Assembly: GCF_964059125.1 (NCBI RefSeq)
Contig: NZ_OZ060396.1
Coordinates: 1-8,363, forward strand
DNA: 8,363 nt
From: Buchnera aphidicola (Eriosoma lanigerum)
GTDB lineage: Bacteria > Pseudomonadota > Gammaproteobacteria > Enterobacterales > Enterobacteriaceae
Direction: 5' to 3'
Shown: positions 1-6,474 of the stretch, one piece after another
Layout of the letters: every line of letters starts with the position of its first letter
How positions within the stretch are numbered: position 1 is the first letter of the stretch
Program-made: the position numbers and the translations under genes
Notes under the pieces: generated by a model
The model's database searches: none
Seen by the model: the letters and a program-made list of their open reading frames with translations, nothing else
What the model was told of the DNA's origin: nothing

Positions 1-261
1 TATGCACAACTTATGCACAACTTATGCACAACTTATGCACAACTTATGCACAACTTATGCACAACTTATGCACAACTTATGCACAACTTATGCACAACTT
101 ATGCACAACTTATGCACAACTTATGCACAACTTATGCACAACTTATGCACAACTTATGCACAACTTATGCACAACTTATGCACAACTTATGCACAACTTA
201 TGCACAACTTATGCACAACTTATGCACAACTTATGCACAACTTATGCACAACTTATGCATA
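1..261 (+). repeat. Tandem DnaA-box array, presumed plasmid replication origin
   Basis: The 11-bp unit TTATGCACAAC occurs 22 times in perfect head-to-tail order from 11 to 252. A first unit at 1-10 lacks its leading T, and a last degenerate box TTATGCATA lies at 253-261. TTATGCACA fits the DnaA-box consensus TTATNCACA, and all boxes face the same way. The 11-bp pitch is close to one helical turn, so bound DnaA molecules would sit on one face of the DNA. No replication protein gene occurs in the window, which fits the DnaA-dependent, oriC-like replication proposed for Buchnera trpEG plasmids. The surrounding sequence is nearly all A+T and could serve as the unwinding region. Its role as origin is inferred. 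The array might also titrate DnaA and so limit copy number. Confidence 0.85.
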
Positions 262-394
262 AATACAGTTTATATAAATAGAATTGAATTTTTGATCAAA
301 GAAAAAATTGATTGTTATATTTAAGAAACTTTTTTTTATAAAAAATAATATCTTAGTAATTGAGAAAATAATCAATTAATAAAACATTAAATAT
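262..394 (-). pseudogene. trpG: Copy 1 trpG pseudogene, 5' fragment cut off by the DnaA-box array
   Basis: This is the N-terminal end of a dead glutamine amidotransferase subunit of anthranilate synthase. Bases 345-410 align without gaps over long stretches with the start region of live trpG (around 6420-6485), sharing for example ATCAATTAATAAAA. The former ATG (minus strand of 392-394) has become ATA. Bases 275-300 resemble the live segment near 6315-6340, with a deletion between the two matched parts. The rest of trpG, about three quarters of the gene, is missing where the DnaA-box array begins. Most differences are G or C in the live gene and A or T here, which indicates long neutral decay. 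No reading frame survives. Confidence 0.7.
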
Positions 395-398
395 ATTT

Positions 399-1070
399 TT
401 AAATTTTACTTTTTTTGATATTTATGAGAATAAACAATTAAAATTAATATCGGATTAAAAATCAAAAATAATACTAGAATTAGCTTATATTATTACAATA
501 TTAATTAATTACATAAAATATTAATATTCATATAATTTTGATAAATATAAAATAATTATTTTTTTTTAATTTATCATAAATTTCTAAAAAATTAAGACAT
601 GGTAAATAAAATTTTCAAAAAAAATACAATTTGAAAAATTTATCTTAGTTGAATCAAATTTTTATTTTATGAATTTTTCTCCATATTTTTATCTATTGTA
701 TTAATTTTCATAGTTATATTATTTAAAGACAATAAATTATTTAAAAAAAAATCGTATTATTTAATATTTTTATTTTGAAATATCTAATTTAAATTATTTT
801 AGTTATAATGAAATCATCAGTAAATATATTAAATTAAATTAAATATTTCTTTTTAATGATCTAACATTAATAATACTTTAGCTAAATAAAAACAAAAATT
901 AAGAAAAATCAGATTATTTATTAATACTTATAACTAATTTTAAAATAGTAATGAAATTATAAGAAAATAGTACATAAAAAGAATAATTTTTTTTAAATTT
1001 ATATTATTAAAAATAAAATTAATCATATAATAAGATGATTTAAAAATTGATAAACTAATTATTTTTTAAA
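399..1070 (-). pseudogene. trpE: Copy 1 trpE pseudogene, heavily decayed, with a large internal deletion
   Basis: This is a remnant of anthranilate synthase component I. The stop codon position (399-401) and the bases up to about 530 match the live trpE 3' end. Bases 420-449 parallel 6495-6524, and 462-520 parallel about 6568-6627, almost every difference being a change to A or T. Near 530 the alignment jumps by roughly 500 bases to the live region around 7150, then runs on to about 1068 (live about 7690). CATGGTAAATAAAATTTTC at 598-616 equals 7213-7231. Beyond 1070 homology to the trpE 5' end is plausible but too A+T-rich to follow by eye. The former start would fall roughly at 1380-1440. 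No open frame remains. The part from about 541 is nearly identical to 3965-4490. Confidence 0.8.
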
Positions 1071-1676
1071 TTTATATATATATTAATAATATAAATTACT
1101 ATTATTGTATTTATTAAATTGTTTTTTTAATAAAAATACTACATTATTAATTGAAATAAATTAATAGTAAAAAATATACTAATTTATTTTTACACAATAT
1201 ATATAGAAATTATATATAATAATAAATATATAATAATTTTAAAATACCAAAATGTATTATTTTTTTTATTATCATATTTATTATGAATTGATAATAAATA
1301 CTATTATTATTTTATTTAATTAATTTTTATATGTTAAAATTAATTAAATTAAATATAAAAAATTATATACTATTATTAAATTTAATAAATATTAAAAACT
1401 AATTTAATTTATTTTATATAATAATATAAAATATAAATTAAATTATAATTAATAATAAAAATATATCTTATGTATATATTTAATTTTAAATTAAAAAAAA
1501 AATATTAAAAATTCATAATCATATTGTTAATTAAATTATTAAAAAAATAAAATTAATATATTTTATTAAATATAATTAATATATTTTATTAAAATATTTA
1601 AAATAAATAAAAATATTAAATAGAAATATGAATGATTTTAATGTTAAATTCTATTAATTAAAAAAATTATATAACA
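1071..1676. other. A+T-only stretch: probable trpE 5' remnant and former trpE upstream region
   Basis: No gene, RNA gene or clear promoter is visible here; the bases are almost all A and T. By position, the left part should be the decayed 5' third of copy 1 trpE and the right part the former leader and upstream spacer. Short matches support this: ATTTAAAATAAATAAAAA near 1600 resembles 8277-8294 upstream of live trpE. The TTGACA-like -35 box seen upstream of live trpE has no recognisable counterpart. The stretch is nearly identical to 4490-5101, so it was duplicated with its neighbours rather than being unrelated filler. Confidence 0.5.
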
Positions 1677-1905
1677 TGAATTTTTTATCTATTAAATAGT
1701 TTATTCTAAAAGAATATTCCTATAAGCAATTAATTTGGATTTAAAATAAAATTAAAAACTATATACTAAATTAGTAATTTTTATAATATTTATGATAATA
1801 AGGTAGTAATAAAAAATAATTAAAAAAGAGCTAAAAAATTAATGAGTGATTAAAGAAAAATGTATACATACAGATAACAAAGTAAATAAATTTAACAATA
1901 CATGT
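1677..1905 (-). pseudogene. trpG: Copy 2 trpG pseudogene, 3' part only
   Basis: This is the C-terminal part of a dead trpG. It aligns with live 5891 to about 6118. The block ATAGTTTATTCTAAAAG at 1696-1712 matches the live sequence with two changes, and the match continues through the degraded GFQFHPES and RYHSL coding segments to ATTAAAGAA (near 1850). The stop codon (minus strand TAA in live trpG) has become TCA at 1677-1679. At about 1905 homology to trpG ends abruptly. The trpG 5' half and the trpE 3' end (about 400 live bases) are deleted, and trpE homology resumes at about 1920. A long inverted repeat (1861-1928) lies across this junction. Confidence 0.75.
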
Positions 1906-1928
1906 TAATTGTTATTTGTTTGTATACA
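1861..1928. repeat. Long imperfect inverted repeat across the copy 2 deletion junction
   Basis: Arms of 20 bases (1861-1880 and 1909-1928) pair at 18 positions around a 28-base loop. The loop contains a smaller inverted repeat, TTAACA/TGTTAA (1892-1908). The twin in copy 4 (5286-5353) pairs at 16 of 20 positions. The live trpG segment aligned to the left arm forms no such structure. A role is unknown. It may mark, or have promoted, the deletion that joined trpG to trpE. Confidence 0.6.
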
Positions 1929-2690
1929 GTTTTGTTATAAATAATAAAAATAAAATTGAATTCTATTCTAGTTGTATTAGTAATTTTATATATATAAATC
2001 TAATAATGATTAAAATTATTTTAATTTTTTAATAAAGTAAAGTACTTTACTATCGTATTCTCATATACTTCTTGATTTTTTTCTTCTGTAATGATTATTA
2101 TTACTCTAATTTTTTTTTTATTCCCATTTATAAAACTTATATCAATATAATTTTGATATATATAAAATATCTATTTTTTTTTATTTTCTAATAACTTTTT
2201 AAATTAAATATATTATATGGAAATATTTTTTACTTGTATTAAATATTTAGAAAGTTTTTTTATTATTTATTTTTATTGTATTCTATAATAGATATCAGCA
2301 ATCAAATAAATTTCGATATTTTGATTTCTAAAATATTTTTTATTTATTAAATGTAATTTTTCATTTTATAAATTTTTTATGTATTTTTGTTATCTTTATG
2401 TGTTTATTTTGAATTATTTTAATTTCAATCATGTCAAAATGAAATTTATTAAATTAAATGAAACATTTTTTTTTGATGTTATGAAATTAATAATATTTTA
2501 TTTAATTAAAAAAAATTAAATTAATTAAAAAATTTACTAATATATACAAATTTTTAAGATTGATCTTACTATAAATAAAATTAATTATAAAATATAGCAA
2601 ACTTAAAAAATTAATTTCATATTTACTTTTTTTAATAATATTAAATCTAAATTAAATTTTATTTAATTCTAAAAAGATTGTATTTTACTA
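1920..2690 (-). pseudogene. trpE: Copy 2 trpE pseudogene, internally deleted and lacking the 5' end
   Basis: This trpE remnant is recognisable only by alignment. TCTAATAATGAT at 1999-2010 matches live 6631-6642 within the CIIIRSAY coding segment. Bases 2060-2090 match the segment coding [10 protein letters not shown] to AEEQEDR. Bases 2285-2340 match the IAGTRSRG region (live about 7040-7095). Bases 2410-2500 match live 7400-7510, and TTACTATAAATAAAATTAATTA (about 2568-2589) matches live 7629-7650. Homology fades at about 2660-2690, so the last third toward the start codon is absent and the next trpG follows directly. It is as decayed as copy 1 and older than copy 3. The twin at 5340-5850 has lost two further pieces that survive here. 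Confidence 0.75.
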
Positions 2691-2702
2691 ACTAACAAAA
2701 TA
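2671..2702 (-). terminator. Weak stem-loop with a short T run after copy 3 trpG
   Basis: On the minus strand, just past the copy 3 trpG stop, a six-base stem TATTTT/AAAATA (2681-2702) closes a ten-base loop. Five Ts follow (minus strand of 2671-2675). The same structure is kept after live trpG. The stem is A+T-only and weak, so termination would be leaky at best. Confidence 0.25.
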
Positions 2703-2711
2703 ATATAATTT

Positions 2712-3279
2712 TTAATTTTTTATCTATTGAATAGTTTGTTCTAAAAGTATACTTCCATAAGTAGTTAATATTGATTCAGGATGGAATTGAAAACCACATA
2801 CTCGATCTGTAATATTTTTAATACTCATTATAATACGATTGTAATAAGAAGTAACTACAAAAGAAGTAGGTAATTGATTACCAATTAACAAATAATATCT
2901 AGCTACAAACAAGGGATTAGGTAAATTTCTAAACATATCTTGATTATCATGTATAATTCATGAATAGTCTTTCCTGAAGGATGAATACTTCCTCCATATA
3001 CTTTAATGATAGTTTGATATCCTAATAAGCAAATTCCAATTATGGGTATTTTACTTTTAAATTCGTTTAATAATGATAATATATTACCTGCATTTCTAGA
3101 ATACCCAGGTCCAGGAGAAAACATAAGAATCGGGTTTTTCATATTTAATAATTTTTGAATAATAATTTTCTTAGAAATATGATTACGAAATATTAATACT
3201 GTATGATTGTTTATTCGTAATAAGTCTACTAAATTATATGTAAAAGAATCAAATTATCAATTAATAAAATATCAGACAT
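2712..3279 (-). pseudogene. trpG: Copy 3 trpG pseudogene, recently inactivated
   Basis: This is a near full-length copy of live trpG. The first 126 bases from the stop end differ at only five sites. The former start ATG is intact at 3277-3279. Four lesions are visible. One A-run base is lost near codon 10 (around 3250). An in-frame insertion of three bases turns GICLGHQ into GICLLGYQ next to the catalytic Cys. A 13-base deletion at about 2959-2965 lies between two CCATGAA repeats that are both present in live trpG. Trp189 TGG has become TAG, removing the last four residues. SPGPGNP has also become SPGPGYS. Two open fragments (2903-3142 and 2724-2936) survive but cannot make a working amidotransferase. 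A Shine-Dalgarno GAGGT (3294-3298) is still present. Confidence 0.93.
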
Positions 3280-3284
3280 ATTCT

Positions 3285-4490
3285 TTAAATTTTACCTCTA
3301 TAATTATGAGTATGAGCAATTGCAATTAATACAGCTTGTACTTTATTTTTACTTTCTAATATTTCTTCGTTTGGTATAGAATCAAAAACAATACCGGAAC
3401 CTGCTTGTATTGTTGTAATATCATTAACCACATATACAGATCTAATAATGATACAAGTATCTAAATTTTGTAATCTAGTAAAGTAACCGATTGCTCCACC
3501 ATATACTCCTCGATCTTCTTGTTCTTCTGCAATAATTTGCATTGCTCTAATTTTCGGTGGGTGCTCTAATTAAAGTACCCATATTCATACAAAATTGATA
3601 AGCATGAAAAATATCAATTTTTCTTTTATTTTTCCAATAACTTTAGAAACTAAATGCATAACATGAGAATATTTTTCTACTTTTATTAAATTTTCTACAT
3701 ATCGAGTACCAGTTTTACAAATTTTAGCTAAATCGTTTCTGGATAAATCTACTAATATTAAATGTTCAGAAAATTCTTTTTCATCCATTCTTATTACTAG
3801 TTCTATTTTACTATCTAACTCTAAATTCATAAAATCATCTTTATTTTTTCTTAAATTTGAATACTAACAATTAGATAAATTTTAATATTTTTATATTTAT
3901 AGTTCAATAAAATTTTAGGAAAATACTAAATAATATAAAATTTTAATCTTGTATTTAAAATATATAAAATTTAAGATTATATTTTTTTTATTTATCAAAA
4001 ATTTCTAAAAAATTAAGACATGATAAATAAAATTTTCAAAAAGATACAATCTGAAAAATTTATCTTAATTGAATTAAATTTTTATTTTTATGATTTTTTC
4101 TCCATATTTTCATCTATTGTATTAACTTTCATAGTTATATTATTTAAAGACAATAAATTATTTTAAAAAAAAATCGTATTATTTAATATTTTTATCTTGA
4201 AATATCTAATTTAAATTATTTTAGTTATAATGAAATCATCAGTGAATATATTAAATTAAATTAAATATTTCTTTTCAATAATCTAACATTAATAATATTT
4301 TAGCTAAATAAAAACAAAAATTAAGAAAATCAGATTATTTATTAATACTTATAACTAATTTAGAAATAGTAATGAAATTATAAGAAAATAGTACATAAAA
4401 AGAATAATTTTTTCAAAATTTATATTATGAAAAATAAAATTAATTATATGATAAGATGATTTAAAAACTGATAATCCAATTATTTTTTAA
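3285..4490 (-). pseudogene. trpE: Copy 3 trpE pseudogene, chimera of a young 3' third and an old 5' part
   Basis: This is dead anthranilate synthase component I. From the stop (3285-3287) to about 3848 it is almost identical to the live gene. Lesions there are a 4-base GGTG duplication around 3556-3563, which destroys GTLTGAPK, and loss of one T in the run at 3618-3622. Substitutions include QAGAGIV to QAGSGIV and DLARND to DLSRND. Open fragments remain at 3285-3542 and 3585-3830. From about 3850 rightward the sequence suddenly becomes heavily decayed. It still aligns with live 7036-7690, but it is far closer to copy 1 (541-1070). The change is a recombination junction between live and dead trpE. 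Homology beyond 4490 toward the former start (roughly 4800-4870) is plausible but not certain. Confidence 0.9.
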
Positions 4491-5101
4491 ATATATATAT
4501 ATATTAATAATATAAATTACTATTATTGTATTTATTAAATTATTTTTTAATAAAAATACTACATTAATTATTAATTAAAATAAATTAATAGTAAAAAATA
4601 TAATAACTTATTTTTACACAATATATATGGAAATTATATATATATAATAAATATATAATAATTTTAAAATACCAAAATATATTATTTTTTTTATTATCAT
4701 ATTTATTATGAATTGATAATAAATACTATTATTATTTTATTTAATTAATTTTTATATTTTACAATTAATTTAATTAAATATAAAAAATTATATACCATTA
4801 TTAAATTTAATAAATATGAAAAACTAATTTAATTTATTTTATACAATAATATAAAATATAAATTAAATTATAATTAATAATAAAAATATATCTTATGTAT
4901 ATATTTAATTTTAAATTAAAAAAAAAATATTAAAAATTTATAATCATATTGTTAATTAAATTATTAAAAAAATAAAATTAATATATTTTATTAAATATAA
5001 TTAATATATTTTATTAAAATATTTAAAATAAATAAAAATATTAAATAGAAATATGAATGATTTTAATGTTAAATTCTATTAATTAAAAAAAATATATAAT
5101 A
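4491..5101. other. A+T-only stretch, twin of 1071-1676
   Basis: No gene or regulatory site can be supported here. The stretch is nearly identical to 1071-1676, with only scattered substitutions and small length changes, for example in TA runs near 4493-4505 and 4637-4645. By position it should hold the decayed 5' end of copy 3 trpE on the left and the former trpE upstream spacer on the right. ATTTAAAATAAATAAAAA near 5021 resembles sequence upstream of live trpE. No -35 box like that of the live operon is seen. Confidence 0.5.
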
Positions 5102-5328
5102 TGAATTTTTTTATCTATTAAATAGTTTATTTTAAAAGAATATTCCTATAAGCAATTAATTTGGATTTAAAACAAAATTAAAAACTATATACTAAATTTG
5201 TAATTTTTATAATATTTATGATAATAAGGTAGTAATAAAAAATAATTAAAAAAAACTAAAAAATTAATGAGTGATTAAAGAAAAATATATACATACAGAT
5301 AACAAAGTAAATAAATTTAACAATACAT
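5102..5328 (-). pseudogene. trpG: Copy 4 trpG pseudogene, 3' part only
   Basis: This is a close twin of the copy 2 trpG remnant at 1677-1905. It aligns with live 5891 to about 6118. The stop position (5102-5104) reads TCA on the coding strand. The block TCTATTAAATAGTTTATT and the following ATTCCTATAAGCA correspond to the live codons for the C-terminal residues and GSILLEQTIQW. The 5' half of trpG is missing, as in copy 2, so that deletion predates the duplication of the two blocks. Confidence 0.75.
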
Positions 5329-5339
5329 GTTAATTTTTA

Positions 5340-5850
5340 TTTGTTTGTATACAGTTTTGTTATAAATAATAAAAACAGAATTGAATTCTATTCTAGTTGT
5401 ATTAGTAATTTTATATATATAAATCTAATAATGATTAAAATTATTTTAATTTTTTAATAAAGTAAAATACTTTACTATTGTATTCTCATATACTTATAAT
5501 TTTGATATATATAAAATATCTATTTTTTTTTATTTTCTAATAATTTTTTAAATTAAATATATTATATGGAAATATTTTTTTACTTTTATTAAATATTTAG
5601 AAAGTTTTTTTATTATCTATTTTTATTGTATTCTATAATAGATATCAGTAATCAAATAAATTTCGATATTTTGATTTCTAAAATATTTTTTTATTAAGTT
5701 AATTAAAGAATTTATTAATATATACAAATTTTTTAAGATGGATCTCACTATAAATAAAATTAATTATAAAATATAGAAAATTTAAAAAATTAATTTTATA
5801 TTTACTTTTTTTAATAATATTAAATCTAAATTAAATTTTATTTGATTCTA
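5340..5850 (-). pseudogene. trpE: Copy 4 trpE pseudogene, the most deleted trpE remnant
   Basis: This is a twin of copy 2 trpE (1920-2690) with further losses. Seventy-six bases present at 2071-2146 are missing after 5495, and about 170 bases present at roughly 2351-2520 are missing near 5697. Both lost pieces align with live trpE, so the losses are deletions here rather than insertions in copy 2. The remaining matches to live trpE include TCTAATAATGAT near 5422 and the tract ACTATAAATAAAATTAATTA near 5748. It ends just before the live trpG stop, so the live operon is followed directly by this remnant. Confidence 0.72.
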
Positions 5851-5881
5851 AAAAGATTGTATTTTACTAACTAACAAAATA
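5850..5881 (-). terminator. Candidate weak terminator after trpG
   Basis: Ten bases past the trpG stop, the minus strand can form a six-base stem TATTTT/AAAATA (5860-5881) with a ten-base loop, followed shortly by TTTTT (minus strand of 5850-5854). It is the only candidate between the live operon and the pseudogene array. The stem has no G-C pair, so read-through into the dead copies is likely. Confidence 0.3.
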
Positions 5882-5890
5882 ATATAATTT

Positions 5891-6469
5891 TTAATTTTCT
5901 ATCCATTGAATAGTTTGTTCTAAAAGTATACTTCCATAAGTAGTTAATATTGATTCAGGATGAAATTGAAAACCACATACTCGATCTGCAATATTTTTAA
6001 CACTCATTATAATACGATTGTAATAAGAAGTAACTACAAAAGAAGTAGGTAATTGATTACCAATTAAAGAATGATATCTAGCTACAGACAAGGGATTAGG
6101 TAAATCTCTAAACATATCTTGATTATCATGTATAATCCATGAACTTTTTCCATGAACAATCTTTTCTGAAGGATGAATACTTCCTCCATATGCTTCAATG
6201 ATAGCTTGATGTCCTAAGCAAATTCCAATTATGGGTATTTTACTTTTAAATTCGTTTAATAATGATAACATATTACCTGCATTTTTAGGATTCCCAGGTC
6301 CAGGAGAAAACATAAGAATCGGATTTTTCATATTTAATAATTTTTGAATAATAATTTTTTTAGAAATATGATTACGAAATATTAATACTGTATGATTGTT
6401 TATTCGTAATAAGTCTACTAAATTATATGTAAAAGAATCAAAATTATCAATTAATAAAATATTAGACAT
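5891..6469 (-). CDS. trpG: Anthranilate synthase component II (glutamine amidotransferase)
   Basis: TrpG hydrolyses glutamine and passes ammonia to TrpE for anthranilate synthesis in the cytoplasm, the first step of the tryptophan branch. The 192-residue protein is a class I glutamine amidotransferase. It has the oxyanion segment SPGPGNP at 55-61, the nucleophile elbow GICLGHQA at 82-89 with Cys84, HGKSS at 106-110, RYHSL at 131-135, and GFQFHPES at 166-173 with His170 and Glu172 completing the triad. It ends after the amidotransferase domain, so it is not fused to TrpD as in E. coli. This is the usual Buchnera plasmid arrangement. The ATG lies 5 bases after the trpE stop, with GAGGT inside the trpE end, so translation is probably coupled. 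This is the only intact trpG among five copies. Confidence 0.97.
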   Translation of the reverse strand: MSNILLIDNFDSFTYNLVDLLRINNHTVLIFRNHISKKIIIQKLLNMKNPILMFSPGPGNPKNAGNMLSLLNEFKSKIPIIGICLGHQAIIEAYGGSIHPSEKIVHGKSSWIIHDNQDMFRDLPNPLSVARYHSLIGNQLPTSFVVTSYYNRIIMSVKNIADRVCGFQFHPESILTTYGSILLEQTIQWIEN

Positions 6470-6474
6470 ATTCT

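Larger units (their letters stand above)
535..3848. repeat. Tandem duplication unit A (about 3.3 kb)
   Basis: This unit parallels 3849-7035. It runs from decayed trpE 5' sequence through the A+T stretch and the old trpG/trpE remnant to copy 3 trpG and the trpE 3' third. Landmarks correspond in order: 596 with 4016, 1677 with 5102, 2712 with 5891, and 3285 with 6475. Length differences come mostly from two deletions in unit B and one in unit A. The two units are much more alike than any dead part is to live trpEG, so duplication followed most of the decay. Confidence 0.85.

Noticed and set aside
1..261. CRISPR-like or iteron array
   Set aside because: Units are 11 bp with no spacers, which rules out CRISPR. 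Iterons of a Rep protein are unlikely because no rep gene is present and the unit is a consensus DnaA box.
2..324. Plus-strand open frames encoding an MHNLCTTYAQL repeat peptide
   Set aside because: The 11-bp DnaA-box unit has no stop in any plus-strand frame, so all three frames are open by arithmetic. There is no ribosome binding site and no reason to expect a protein.
1071..1676. tRNA or small RNA gene in the A+T stretch
   Set aside because: No tRNA-like arms or G-C stems are visible, and the sequence is almost entirely A and T.
2036..2051. Perfect 16-bp palindrome AGTAAAGTACTTTACT as an operator
   Set aside because: It lies inside the decayed copy 2 trpE, is already broken by one change in the twin copy near 5461, and matches no known operator. 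It is probably a chance product of decay.
2429..2437. TGTCAA (minus-strand TTGACA) as a second promoter
   Set aside because: It sits within the copy 2 trpE remnant, where it aligns with live coding sequence, and the copy 4 twin has deleted it.
2724..3142. Two separate small genes at 2724-2936 and 2903-3142
   Set aside because: They are frameshifted pieces of one trpG pseudogene, each aligned with a part of live TrpG.
3285..3830. Two separate small genes at 3285-3542 and 3585-3830
   Set aside because: They are frame-broken pieces of the copy 3 trpE pseudogene.
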